Assembly (NCBI RefSeq): GCF_017948405.1
Contig: NZ_CP072844.1
Location: 1,674,001-1,738,000 of the forward strand
Length of the DNA: 64,000 bases
DNA from: Psychrosphaera aestuarii
Lineage (GTDB): Bacteria > Pseudomonadota > Gammaproteobacteria > Enterobacterales > Alteromonadaceae
Direction: 5' to 3'
Positions 27,401 to 35,426 of this stretch are shown in pieces. Within the stretch, counting starts at the first letter, position 1, and the number at the start of each line of letters is the position of its first letter. The notes under the pieces were generated by a model. The model was not told the DNA's origin. It saw only the letters and a program-made list of their open reading frames with translations, and ran no database searches. The position numbers and the translations under genes are program-made.

Positions 27401-29312
27401 TACCTGTGTAGCTATTGGTGACATGGCCGGAGATGTATTTGGTAATGGTATGTTGTTGTCTAAACACACGCGCTTACAAGCTGCCTTTAACCATATGCAT
27501 ATCTTTATCGATCCAAACCCCGATGCGGCGTCCTCGTACGTTGAGCGTCAGCGTTTGTTTGAGTTACCTCGCTCTTCGTGGGAAGACTACGATAAGTCGT
27601 TAATCTCTGAAGGTGGTGGCATCTTCTCTCGTAGTTCAAAGTCTATTCCGTTAAGTCCTGAAATGAAAAAGATGTTAGGGACTAAAAAAGCGTCAATGGC
27701 GCCAAATGACTTGTTACGAGCATTATTAACGATGCAAGTAGATCTAATTTGGAATGGTGGTATTGGTACTTACGTTAAAGCTAAGTCAGAAACTGACGCA
27801 CAAGTTGGTGACCGAGCAAATGACGCACTTCGCATAAACGGTTCTGAACTGAATGCTAAAGTCTTTGGTGAAGGCGGTAACTTAGGTTTAACGCAGTTGG
27901 GCCGTATAGAGTTCGCTCAACATGGTGGACGTATAAACACAGACTTCGTTGACAACGTAGGTGGTGTAGATTGCTCAGACAATGAAGTAAATATAAAAAT
28001 ATTACTAAATCAATTGGTAAACGAAGGTGAATTAACAAGAAAGCATCGTGATCAGTTACTTTACGATATGACTGATGACGTGTCTCAAATCGTTATTAAA
28101 GACTGTTACCGTCAAACACACACGATTTCTATTACTGAACTAAAAGGCGTGAGTTTAGTTAAAGAGCAATTACGTTTTATTCATGAGCTTGAGAAGTCGG
28201 GTAAATTAGACCGTGAATTAGAGTTTTTACCAAATGATGAAGAGATCGCAGAGCGCCAAGCAAAAGGAAAAGGCTTCACTCGCCCAGAACTTTCGGTATT
28301 GGTCGCTTATGGCAAAATGATCTTAAAAGAGCAGTTTGCTATTGAAGAAATTGACAGCAACCCTTACTACATTCCGCTGTTAGTTAAGGCGTTTCCACCT
28401 AAATTGCAAAAGAAATACGCTGAGCAAATACAGTTACATCCATTACGTAAAGAAATCATAGCAACTAAACTTGCTAATGAAGTCGTAAATGACATGGGCC
28501 TTAACTATGTCGTGCGTATGAAAGAAGAAACGGGCGCTACCGTTGAAGAAGTTCTAACATGCTACATGATGGCCCGGGAAGTATTTGATATGCCAAGTGC
28601 ATGGTCGAAAATCGAAGCGTTAGACAACAAAGTGCCGGCAATTGTACAAACCGAAATGTTGCACCAACTTCGCCGTACTGTTCGTCGAGCTTCAAGATGG
28701 TTCTTACGTCATCGTAACAAAGCGTTAGGCTTGAATGAGACTATTGAGCACTACAAACCAAACTTTGATAAGTTGATGCAAAACTTAGGTGATTGCCTAG
28801 TCGAGAAAGAGAAGAAACAGTTGTTGGATGCTCAACAAAGTTTCGAGCGTGAAGGCGTGCCTAAAGATATAGCGAAATACGTTTCGCAATTGTCATCAAT
28901 ATTCTCTGTGATGGATATTGCCGATGTAGCCGCAAATACTAATCGCGATGTAACCGAAGTTGCCACTATGTACTTCCGTTTAGGCTCAGATTTAGGTTTG
29001 CATTGGTTCTTAGATCAAATTACGAATCAACCAGTAGGAAATCATTGGCAAGCACTAGCTAGAGCGAGTTATCGTGAAGAGTTAGACTGGCAACAACGTG
29101 CTTTAACTGCGACAGTATTGCAATTTAAGTCTGATAGCAGTGACTTAGACGTTATATACGATGAATGGATGGCATCATTTGAGCATATTCTAGGGCGCTG
29201 GCAACACATGATTGCTGAGTTTAAAACGACAGAAAGTCATGAGTTCGCTAAGTTCTCAGTGGCACTGCGAGAGCTCATGCTATTGAGCCATCATTGTGAA
29301 ACGGCGGTTTAA
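24483..29312 (+). CDS. gdhB: NAD-specific glutamate dehydrogenase, large (GDH-180) type
   Basis: A 1609-residue cytoplasmic enzyme that oxidatively deaminates L-glutamate to 2-oxoglutarate with NAD+. The size and domain order match the 180-kDa class. A long N-terminal region (~1-700) contains ACT-like segments, including the GEHRFIGLYGAGFY block. The catalytic dehydrogenase core includes RGGKVARGGLRWSDR and NGSKGGFVCK (Lys843) and a Rossmann segment around VFGEGGNLGLTQLGR. A helical C-terminal domain follows. This class is usually allosterically activated by amino acids and serves catabolism. It has an AAAAGGAAAC ribosome-binding site and its own terminator. Confidence 0.95.
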   Translation: MTLLRNSSSVILKNVSKLIEEKLPLERRAHVEQFASILFGNISQQDLEKRIDVELYGAALSLFNAFSEANTGQPFIRVFNPELGKHGWESEHTIVQIVVNDLPFLVDSVRMALNRLNITSHLLIHTPIKVNRDKKGNVKSFVDLKSNDKTTHTQTVFLIEIDRQADSKQVKALTKDLESVLADVSIAVEDWKPIQEKLQNCINEASNSKHAEQSTLKTSIDFLNWIADHNFTLMGYRQYKVSGVEGDTEITPVAGSALGLTKNREPKVRVLSDLSNASRQEALSNNLLVITKTGSKSTVHRPAYMDYIGIKMFDDSGKVIGEHRFIGLYGAGFYNSSVKDIPLLNEKLNRITEKSTFAVGSHAYKALLNVLETYPRDELIQASEQHLMEVALGVLQMQERDMTKLFIRKDSFGRFYSCMVFVRRERYNTALRRDTQSILSQAMNSDEEVEFNTFFSESPLARTHYIVRATDQDVELNVKDIENNLIEAARTWDDKLSSALSTSYGGAKGKELAVRYANAFPSSYKDQVLPSTATVDIHHLESLTDENKLSMLFYRPQEESDKNAVRLSLFHKDEPIHLSDVLPILENFGLRVIGETPYQVKTEQGTSWIMDFTMRLTNGDNSDFEKTQELFQNAFDAVWKNNLENDGFNRLILGAKLSGRQASVIRSYAKYMRQIGVTFSQAYIESTFDRYPKIAGQLVELFTLKFSPKKVNEKKYEKLKEKLLVALDDVANLDDDRIIRLYITLMDATLRTNFYQKAKDGSFKPYISFKLLPAQIPEVPLPRPKFEIFVYSPRIEGVHLRGGKVARGGLRWSDRMEDFRTEVLGLVKAQQVKNTVIVPNGSKGGFVCKQMPVEGGRDAFFAEGQECYRIFIRGLLDLTDNIVHGEVVPPKDVVRHDEDDTYLVVAADKGTATFSDIANAISEEYNFWLGDAFASGGSVGYDHKKMGITARGAWESVKRHFREMGIDCQTTDFTCVAIGDMAGDVFGNGMLLSKHTRLQAAFNHMHIFIDPNPDAASSYVERQRLFELPRSSWEDYDKSLISEGGGIFSRSSKSIPLSPEMKKMLGTKKASMAPNDLLRALLTMQVDLIWNGGIGTYVKAKSETDAQVGDRANDALRINGSELNAKVFGEGGNLGLTQLGRIEFAQHGGRINTDFVDNVGGVDCSDNEVNIKILLNQLVNEGELTRKHRDQLLYDMTDDVSQIVIKDCYRQTHTISITELKGVSLVKEQLRFIHELEKSGKLDRELEFLPNDEEIAERQAKGKGFTRPELSVLVAYGKMILKEQFAIEEIDSNPYYIPLLVKAFPPKLQKKYAEQIQLHPLRKEIIATKLANEVVNDMGLNYVVRMKEETGATVEEVLTCYMMAREVFDMPSAWSKIEALDNKVPAIVQTEMLHQLRRTVRRASRWFLRHRNKALGLNETIEHYKPNFDKLMQNLGDCLVEKEKKQLLDAQQSFEREGVPKDIAKYVSQLSSIFSVMDIADVAANTNRDVTEVATMYFRLGSDLGLHWFLDQITNQPVGNHWQALARASYREELDWQQRALTATVLQFKSDSSDLDVIYDEWMASFEHILGRWQHMIAEFKTTESHEFAKFSVALRELMLLSHHCETAV

Positions 29313-29336
29313 ATACTGTTAATTCTCAATTAAAAT

Positions 29337-29362
29337 ACGCCTCGAATATTCGGGGCGTTTTT
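29337..29362 (+). terminator. Rho-independent terminator after gdhB
   Basis: ACGCCTCGAA pairs with TTCGGGGCGT (one G-T pair), giving a GC-rich stem followed by TTTT. It ends the gdhB transcript 32 bases before pyrD. Confidence 0.85.
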
Positions 29363-29394
29363 GTAGCGCGGTCAATTTATATTAGGAAAGAAGA

Positions 29395-30402
29395 ATGTTA
29401 TTTGAAATAGCTAAAAAGTTCATGTTTAGCCAAGACCCAGAGTGGGCTCACGATTTTGCTCTAAATAACTTTCGTCGATTTGCGAATACGCCCATAAGTT
29501 GGGTATGGCAACAAAACGTAGAAAATAAACCGGTACAAGTTTTAGGATTAACATTCCCCAATCCGGTAGGGTTAGCAGCAGGATTAGACAAAAATGGGCG
29601 CTGTATAGATGCCTTTAGCCAAATGGGTTTTGGTTTTGTTGAAATTGGCACCATTACACCGCTTGCGCAGCCTGGCAATGAAAAACCAAGAATATTTCGT
29701 ATACCAGAGCGCAACGCCATCATTAACAGAATGGGTTTTAATAATGATGGCGTTGATGCTTTGATAGAGAATGTTAAAAACTCTAATTATAACGGCATCT
29801 TGGGCATTAACATTGGTAAGAATAAAGATACGCCCAATGAAAGAGGCCACGAAGATTACGTAATTTGTATGCATAAAGTATATGAATATGCTGACTATAT
29901 TACCGTTAATATTTCATCTCCAAATACACCAGGGTTACGAGACATGCAATTTGGTGACTCACTCATTACATTATTATCAGCGGTAAAACAGGCACAACTA
30001 GAGTTAGAAAAACAGCATAAAAAGTATGTTCCAGTGTTAGTTAAAATAGCGCCAGATATGGATGATATCGGTATTGAACAAGTAATTGAGTGCATAGTAA
30101 AGAATAGTATCGACGGAGTCATAGCAACCAACACCACGCTATCGAGAGATGCAGTTAAAGGTTTAAAACACGGTGACGAAATGGGCGGTTTGAGTGGCGA
30201 TCCTGTTCGTGACATGAGTACAGAGGTAATTAAAAAAATCAGGTCGATTAATGCGACACTTCCAATTATAGGTGTGGGTGGCATTAGTAGTGCGAAGGCA
30301 GCTAAAGAAAAGTTAGACGCTGGAGCATGCCTAGTTCAGGTGTATAGTAACTTTATTTACCAAGGTCCTAAACTAATCAAAGATATAGTGAATGGTTTAT
30401 AA
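29395..30402 (+). CDS. pyrD: Dihydroorotate dehydrogenase (quinone), class 2
   Basis: A 335-residue FMN enzyme that oxidises dihydroorotate to orotate with quinone, at the inner membrane, in pyrimidine synthesis. Class 2 is shown by the amphipathic N-terminal helix (~1-40) and the catalytic serine in [14 protein letters not shown] (Ser175, the same number as in E. coli). [10 protein letters not shown] and GVGGI...GACLVQVYS bind FMN/phosphate. The class 2 length matches. zapC lies downstream as in E. coli. Confidence 0.97.
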   Translation: MLFEIAKKFMFSQDPEWAHDFALNNFRRFANTPISWVWQQNVENKPVQVLGLTFPNPVGLAAGLDKNGRCIDAFSQMGFGFVEIGTITPLAQPGNEKPRIFRIPERNAIINRMGFNNDGVDALIENVKNSNYNGILGINIGKNKDTPNERGHEDYVICMHKVYEYADYITVNISSPNTPGLRDMQFGDSLITLLSAVKQAQLELEKQHKKYVPVLVKIAPDMDDIGIEQVIECIVKNSIDGVIATNTTLSRDAVKGLKHGDEMGGLSGDPVRDMSTEVIKKIRSINATLPIIGVGGISSAKAAKEKLDAGACLVQVYSNFIYQGPKLIKDIVNGL

Positions 30403-30473
30403 ACTGTTGACAGAAACTATAGCGCTTAATACTCTGGACTTAATTAATTAGCGATAAGACTAAGGGCTATATC

Positions 30474-31013
30474 TTGCAAAACTGCGTTACTAATGGAGAG
30501 GGCTGGTACTGGCTTGTTGATGACAGTAGTGGTTCATTCCTACTTAAATTAAGTGAAGATGTGGTATTTCCTACAGTGTATAAAGCATCCGAATTAATAA
30601 ATAGTTTTCAAGATGAGCAATGTTTTACGACCTCAGATGCATTTTTATATAGCCTATTCAGAGATAAATTTTCAGCGGTAGCCATGGATGAGCAACAGGC
30701 CTTTACTTTGGCGGTAAACGCAACCGTAGCGAATCATTATTTAAAACCTCAGGCTATAAAAAGTTGGTTTTTTTCGGTTGCACAACACAAAGAAACAAAA
30801 ATTATAAGACAGGGTGACTGGGTTGCCTTGAATGCTAAAGAACAGGCCATATATCTAGTGTTAGATACAGATCAACACGCTTCAAACGTTATTTTAGTTA
30901 GTGAACGTCATGTTATCGATGACTCTCGATTATATATTCGCGGAAAAGCATTACGCGTGCACAACGATCGATTAACGCCAGTTTCACATCAATTACAGGA
31001 TTATCAATTATGA
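30474..31013 (+). CDS. zapC: Cell division protein ZapC
   Basis: A 179-residue cytoplasmic protein aligned by eye with E. coli ZapC. Shared features are the N-terminal W-x-W...D opening, DAFLYSLFRDKF, LAVNATVANHYLKPQAIKSWFF (very similar to the E. coli LNALVAIRYLKPQ block) and a C-terminal NDRLTP. ZapC bundles FtsZ protofilaments at the Z-ring. Translation starts at TTG, with AAGGG ~10 bases upstream. The pyrD-zapC order is conserved from enterobacteria, but here the next gene, deoB, overlaps it by ATGA. Confidence 0.85.
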   Translation: MQNCVTNGEGWYWLVDDSSGSFLLKLSEDVVFPTVYKASELINSFQDEQCFTTSDAFLYSLFRDKFSAVAMDEQQAFTLAVNATVANHYLKPQAIKSWFFSVAQHKETKIIRQGDWVALNAKEQAIYLVLDTDQHASNVILVSERHVIDDSRLYIRGKALRVHNDRLTPVSHQLQDYQL

Positions 31014-32218
31014 GCCGAGTTATTATTTTAGTGGCCGACGGTTTAGGTATCGGCAGTTCTGCAGACGCAGAAGCTTTTGGCGATACTGGCGCAAATACGT
31101 TCTTCCATATATATCAACATATGCTTCAAGAGCATAATCACGTTTTAAATATTCCTAATTTAGCGAAATTAGGTTTAGTTAAAGCTTGTGAAAACGCTAA
31201 TAATATTAAATTCGAACAATTTCCTCAGACTAATATTGCCGGAGCATACGGTCATATGCAGGAAATTTCTACGGGCAAAGACACACCGAGTGGGCACTGG
31301 GAAATGGCTGGTGTTCCCGTTTTATTTGAATGGGGATATTTTTCGGAAAAAACTAACAGTTTTCCACCTGAATTTATCGAAGAACTAGTAAAAAGAACTG
31401 GTGTTACTGGCATTTTAGGCAATCGACACGCACCAGGTACCGATGTGTTGACTTGGCATGGTGAAGAACATATCAAAACCGGAAAGCCAATTTGTTATAC
31501 AAGTGCAGATAGTGTTTTTCAAGTAGCTGCTCATGAAAGTCACTTTGGTTTAGAAGAGTTATATAGTTTTTGTGAGATAGCCCGAGAACTGTTAGATAAA
31601 TATAATATAGGCCGTGTCATCGCAAGACCATTTTTAGGCGAAACACCATCTGAGTTTAAACGAACCGGGAATCGCAGGGATTACTCGGTATTACCGCCAT
31701 CAGAAACGGTATTACAAAAAGTTGCAAGCGCTAATAAACAAGTGGTGAGTATAGGTAAGATTTCCGATATTTATGCCCATCAAGGCATTACAAAAGCGAT
31801 AAAAGCCACGGGTCTAGAGGCATTAATCGATACTACGTTAAATGAAATGTCGAGCGACGACGGTGAAGGGATCATCTTTACCAATCTTGTTAATTTTGAC
31901 CAAGACTACGGACATCGTCGAGATATAAAAGGTTTTGCTGAAGCTTTAGAATATTTTGATAGTCGTATTCCAGAGTTATTGGCTGCATTAAATGAAGACG
32001 ACACATTATTAATAACGGCGGATCATGGTTGTGACCCTAGTTGGCCAGGTACGGATCATACTCGAGAGTATGTTCCAATTATTGCCTTTAAACCCGGTAT
32101 TAAAGAGGTTAACCTCGGCTTGCGTGATACATTTGCTGACATGGGCCAAACGATCGCTGATATATTTCAAGTTGAAAGTACAGCGTATGGGACGTCCTTC
32201 AAAATGTCATTAAGTTAA
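31010..32218 (+). CDS. deoB: Phosphopentomutase
   Basis: A 402-residue alkaline-phosphatase-superfamily enzyme interconverting (deoxy)ribose 1-phosphate and 5-phosphate. Metal and catalytic motifs are intact: ADGLGIGSSADA (Asp10), TGKDTPSGHWEM (Thr92 as the phospho-acceptor), NFDQDYGHRRD and TADHGCDPSWPGTDHTREY. It links the punA product to DeoC, encoded 11 kb away on the other strand. Its ATG overlaps the zapC stop (ATGA), so the two are probably translationally coupled. Confidence 0.96.
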   Translation: MSRVIILVADGLGIGSSADAEAFGDTGANTFFHIYQHMLQEHNHVLNIPNLAKLGLVKACENANNIKFEQFPQTNIAGAYGHMQEISTGKDTPSGHWEMAGVPVLFEWGYFSEKTNSFPPEFIEELVKRTGVTGILGNRHAPGTDVLTWHGEEHIKTGKPICYTSADSVFQVAAHESHFGLEELYSFCEIARELLDKYNIGRVIARPFLGETPSEFKRTGNRRDYSVLPPSETVLQKVASANKQVVSIGKISDIYAHQGITKAIKATGLEALIDTTLNEMSSDDGEGIIFTNLVNFDQDYGHRRDIKGFAEALEYFDSRIPELLAALNEDDTLLITADHGCDPSWPGTDHTREYVPIIAFKPGIKEVNLGLRDTFADMGQTIADIFQVESTAYGTSFKMSLS

Positions 32219-32326
32219 ATATTTATTTAATAACTTTAGACACTTGAAATAAAAATAGTGATCCTCATACTTAAATATGAAGTACAACAATACTGTTAAA
32301 TCAAAACACGAAGCAAAGGAGATACA

Positions 32327-32797
32327 ATGACTGACATTAACATTGGAATTAATGCGGAAGACAGAAGTAATATTGCCGAAGGTTTAAAGAAGTTATTAGC
32401 TGATTCGTACACGTTATACTTACAAACTCACAATTTTCATTGGAACGTCACTGGCCCTCAGTTCCGTGAGTTACATTTAATGTTTGAAGAGCATTATCAA
32501 GACTTAGCGTTGGCCGTTGATGATATCGCAGAGCGTATTAGAACTTTAGACTTTGTAGCGCCCGGTACATACAAAGAGTTTGCTAGATTAAGCTCAATAG
32601 AAGAAGTGGAAGGCGTTCCAGAGGCCGGTGTTATGGTTGATTTATTGACTAAAGGCCACGAACAAGTAGTTAAGACAGCGAGACATGTTCTTAAAATTGC
32701 GCAAGATGCTGACGATGAATCAACAGCAGCTTTAGTGGGCGACCGAATGAGAGTCCATGAGAAAAACTCTTGGATGCTGCGAGCTACAAGAAAATAA
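32327..32797 (+). CDS. dps: Dps-family DNA-protection ferritin
   Basis: A 156-residue four-helix mini-ferritin. The intersubunit ferroxidase ligands are all in place with family spacing: His38, His50, Glu54, Asp65 and Glu69. The protein oxidises Fe(II) with hydrogen peroxide and stores iron in a 12-mer. The N-terminal tail lacks the Lys cluster used by E. coli Dps to bind DNA. It has a strong AAAGGAG ribosome-binding site and is closed by a strong terminator. The 108-base upstream gap may hold an OxyR- or stationary-phase promoter, but no consensus is clear. Confidence 0.93.
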   Translation: MTDINIGINAEDRSNIAEGLKKLLADSYTLYLQTHNFHWNVTGPQFRELHLMFEEHYQDLALAVDDIAERIRTLDFVAPGTYKEFARLSSIEEVEGVPEAGVMVDLLTKGHEQVVKTARHVLKIAQDADDESTAALVGDRMRVHEKNSWMLRATRK

Positions 32798-32812
32798 AGC
32801 ACTGAAATGATT

Positions 32813-32840
32813 AAAGCGGCGAAAGCCGCTTTTTTTTTTT
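32813..32840 (+). terminator. Rho-independent terminator after dps
   Basis: Stem AAAGCGGC / GCCGCTTT with a GAAA tetraloop and a run of at least ten T. A textbook strong terminator. Confidence 0.95.
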
Positions 32841-32932
32841 GAGAAAATTTTAAAATGCGATTTTTTAACGAGTAAAACAAGTATACACTTCAAAACATAA
32901 TTTAGCGTCGATTTCCACTCAGAGTGTACTTT

Positions 32933-34000
32933 ATGCTAGCAACATCTTTGCTTACTTTTTTGGCGTCATCTTTGTTGTCATCTCATCAGCCTTTTATCGC
33001 TGAGCCGACCGTGCTTCCTCTCGCACAACCCGCATTAATTCTTAAACATAAAGATAGAACCCAAAGTGGTGGTTTTAGCGCGCTTTATTTGACGCCTGAC
33101 TGCAAAAATGCGTGGTTTATATCTGATTACAGCCAAGTAGACAACGCTGAGTTAGCAAAGCAACCTGTACTTCGTTCACAATGGTTCCAAACCAATAACG
33201 AATTTGACGAGGCAGGTAGGATAGTCGATATGACAGTGAAAGCGTCTGGTCAATTAAGAGATTTAAATGGCAAGATATTATCAGGCGCCGCAGAGTCAAT
33301 AGTGTCATACAAGAACGGGTTTTTAGTCTCACTAGACGATCGTGGCGATTTGTTTTTCTATACGCATATGGAACAGGATCAATTTTCTAGGGAGCTAACA
33401 TCGTCAAATCCCTCTTGGCAAAATAACAACCCATCCTTGGTTAATCTAGCGCTTAGTGCTAAACCAGTACTTAAGATAGCGCAAAAGCAACTAGGAAAGG
33501 GTAATTCGGGTTTAGAATCAATTACGCAATTAAACAGCGGCGAGATAGTTTCTATTTGGGAAAAATTTAAACTATCGGAACCGACCGTACCAGTTCGAGT
33601 CGTCAAGCCGTCTGGTGAAGTGATTAATAGCACTTATCAAGCAACCTCAAGTCCCAAAGATGCCGAAACCTTAAAAAGCGGAGACGTAATTGTAATGGAA
33701 AAAGACTGGCTTGGTGCGAAAGGCTCTAGGTTGCGTTTAGCCTTAATTAACCCAGAACAATTTGTAAGCGGCACTACAATCACAAGTCAGACATTATTTG
33801 ATTACACGTCAACGGAGTATGATAATTTTGAGGGTATGGCTCGTTGTACAGTAAAGGGCAGGGAATGGATTTACTTAGTATCGGATGATAACGGTGATTG
33901 GCCGCGTAAGGATGTTGAAGACAAAGGTCGAAGTCGGCAGCGTACCTTATTTGTTGGTTTCGAAATTGATAGGCTTATAAATTCACTAAATAACAAATAA
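32933..34000 (+). CDS. Esterase-like activity of phytase family protein (exported)
   Basis: A ~355-residue exported protein with an uncleaved-looking or signal hydrophobic N-terminus (MLATSLLTFLASSLLSS). It is a beta-propeller-like chain of the 'esterase-like activity of phytase' family: GGFSALYLTPD, AAESIVSYKNGFLVSLDDRGD, SGLESITQLNSGEIVSIWEK, EYDNFEGMARC and YLVSDDNGD. A GTG nine bases upstream is possible, but AGAG lies at the right distance from the ATG chosen here. The last codons and the stop fall inside a 7-bp tandem repeat, so the extreme C-terminus (NNK) is repeat-encoded. Substrate unknown. Confidence 0.8.
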   Translation: MLATSLLTFLASSLLSSHQPFIAEPTVLPLAQPALILKHKDRTQSGGFSALYLTPDCKNAWFISDYSQVDNAELAKQPVLRSQWFQTNNEFDEAGRIVDMTVKASGQLRDLNGKILSGAAESIVSYKNGFLVSLDDRGDLFFYTHMEQDQFSRELTSSNPSWQNNNPSLVNLALSAKPVLKIAQKQLGKGNSGLESITQLNSGEIVSIWEKFKLSEPTVPVRVVKPSGEVINSTYQATSSPKDAETLKSGDVIVMEKDWLGAKGSRLRLALINPEQFVSGTTITSQTLFDYTSTEYDNFEGMARCTVKGREWIYLVSDDNGDWPRKDVEDKGRSRQRTLFVGFEIDRLINSLNNK

Positions 34001-34050
34001 CAAATAACAAATAACAAATAACAAATAACAAATAACAAATAACAAATAAC
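33988..34050. repeat. Nine perfect tandem copies of a 7-bp unit (AAATAAC)
   Basis: Nine uninterrupted copies of AAATAAC span 63 bases, beginning before the stop of the phytase-like gene and running into the region upstream of tdk. Because 7 is not a multiple of 3 and every frame of the repeat contains TAA within 21 bases, changes in copy number would alter only the last few residues. They would also change the spacing to the tdk leader. The array is typical of slipped-strand mutation sites. Confidence 0.95.
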
Positions 34051-34112
34051 AAGTATGATGTTGTAAAAACACGGCAACCGTTCTCAGGTTTTCGCTTTCC
34101 ATTTTACTATTA

Positions 34113-34133
34113 ATTGCGTAGCATTCACGCAAT
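34113..34133. promoter_or_regulatory. Inverted repeat in tdk leader
   Basis: ATTGCGT and ACGCAAT form perfect 7-bp arms around a 7-base spacer, 30 bases before the tdk ATG. It could be a regulator-binding site or an mRNA hairpin near the ribosome-binding site. It is followed by AAAAACG rather than a T-run, so it is not a terminator on this strand. Confidence 0.4.
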
Positions 34134-34162
34134 AAAAACGATAATAAACCCACGAGTATTTA

Positions 34163-34738
34163 ATGGCACAGCTTTATTTCTATTACTCTGCGATGAATGC
34201 AGGTAAATCAACCACACTTTTACAATCCTCATTTAATTATAAAGAACGAGGTATGGAGCCGGTAATCTTTACTGCAGCCATAGATAATCGTTATGAAGTT
34301 GGGAAAGTTACCTCACGAATCGGTCTTGAAGCCCCGGCACATATATTTCAATCTGATAGCGATTTATTCGAAATAATAAAAAACCTTAAAGAATCACAAC
34401 GCGTTGATTGTGTCATGGTTGATGAGTGTCAGTTTCTCACTAAAGAACAGGTTCATCAAATTACAGAAATTGTCGATATTTATAACATTCCGGTTCTTTG
34501 TTACGGGCTTCGTACAGATTTTAGAGGTGAGTTGTTTGCTGGCGCTCAATATTTATTAGCTTGGGCTGATAAAATTGTTGAATTAAAAACAATATGTCAT
34601 TGTGGTCGTAAAGCAAACATGGTGTTACGTACAGACGAGACAGGTAAAGCGATAGCTGATGGTGAGCAAGTGCAAATTGGTGGAAATGAAAGATACGTCT
34701 CCGTTTGCAGAAAGCATTATAAAGAGGCGTTGCAATGA
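34163..34738 (+). CDS. tdk: Thymidine kinase
   Basis: A 191-residue type II thymidine kinase that phosphorylates thymidine with ATP. Motifs in order are a P-loop at residues 9-16 (SAMNAGKS), Walker B-like [10 protein letters not shown], a lasso region [22 protein letters not shown], and zinc-ligand cysteines CHCGRKA and VCRKHY. Length matches E. coli Tdk (205) within the usual range. Its stop overlaps the start of the HD-hydrolase gene by four bases. Confidence 0.96.
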   Translation: MAQLYFYYSAMNAGKSTTLLQSSFNYKERGMEPVIFTAAIDNRYEVGKVTSRIGLEAPAHIFQSDSDLFEIIKNLKESQRVDCVMVDECQFLTKEQVHQITEIVDIYNIPVLCYGLRTDFRGELFAGAQYLLAWADKIVELKTICHCGRKANMVLRTDETGKAIADGEQVQIGGNERYVSVCRKHYKEALQ

Positions 34739-35343
34739 TGTCAGAATCGATGAACGTTTTGCAATCGCAAATAAATTTTATTGCTGAGATGGATCTCTTA
34801 AAGTCGGTTAAAAGAAAAGCACTGATTAAATCAGACGGTAACCGTTACGAAAATAGTGCAGAGCATAGTTGGCACATCTGTATGGCTGCATCCGTGTTAC
34901 AAGAGCATATTGACGAGCCGATTGATTTAATGCGCGTTACCCAGATGTTACTCATACACGACGTTGTCGAAATAGATGCAGGCGATACCTTTGCCTTTGC
35001 ACCACAAGCTGATTTAGATAAACAGTTTGAGCTTGAAGACAAAGCGGCCAAACGAATTTTTGGTTTGTTACCAGCGCATCAGCAACAGTATTTCTATGAA
35101 TTATTTCTGGAGTTTGAGCGTTCAGAAACAGTTAATAGTAAGTTTGCTAAAGCAATAGACAGAATATTACCGCTTATTCAAAACATGCAAAATGATGGCG
35201 GAAGTTGGGCGCAGCACAGTATTAAACGATCTCAGGTTTTAGCAAGAAATCATGGTTTACAGGATGTATCAATGTCACTGTGGAATTATGTGCAAGAACA
35301 AATAGATATAGCAACAGAAAAAGGCTGGCTTTTAAACGCTTAA
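34735..35343 (+). CDS. HD-domain hydrolase (YfbR/HDDC2-like 5'-deoxynucleotidase)
   Basis: A 202-residue HD-superfamily phosphohydrolase with metal ligands in [12 protein letters not shown] (His) and [13 protein letters not shown] (His-Asp), plus a later Asp in [10 protein letters not shown]. Closest characterised relatives (YfbR, HDDC2) remove the 5'-phosphate from deoxynucleoside monophosphates. The start overlaps the tdk stop (ATGATG; either ATG could be used), so a phosphatase that may act on the kinase product is translated from the same message. Activity on dTMP is inference. Confidence 0.82.
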   Translation: MMSESMNVLQSQINFIAEMDLLKSVKRKALIKSDGNRYENSAEHSWHICMAASVLQEHIDEPIDLMRVTQMLLIHDVVEIDAGDTFAFAPQADLDKQFELEDKAAKRIFGLLPAHQQQYFYELFLEFERSETVNSKFAKAIDRILPLIQNMQNDGGSWAQHSIKRSQVLARNHGLQDVSMSLWNYVQEQIDIATEKGWLLNA

Positions 35344-35426
35344 AACACAACCTTCAGCTGAATGATATTTGCACACTAGCAGTCTACTTGTTATTTTAGG
35401 TCTAATAATAATAAGAGGCTGCATCC

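Noticed and set aside
24971..28038. Several minus- and plus-strand open frames of 60-120 codons within gdhB
   Set aside because: They are shadows of a well-conserved 1609-residue gene, without ribosome-binding sites or recognisable products.
29448..30284. Minus-strand open frames of 91-129 codons opposite pyrD
   Set aside because: They lie entirely within the conserved pyrD gene and have no coding features of their own.
32924..32932. GTG start three codons upstream of the phytase-like gene
   Set aside because: No ribosome-binding site precedes it, whereas AGAG is well spaced from the ATG at 32933. It remains a possible alternative.
33988..34050. Reading the heptanucleotide array as an ON/OFF phase-variation switch of the phytase-like gene
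   Set aside because: The array sits at the stop codon and every frame within it terminates, so copy-number change cannot switch the protein off.
33871..34077. Minus-strand open frame with a repeating Leu-Leu-Phe-Val-Ile-Cys-Tyr pattern
   Set aside because: The pattern is simply the 7-bp tandem repeat read in reverse; it overlaps a real gene and has no homologue-like features.
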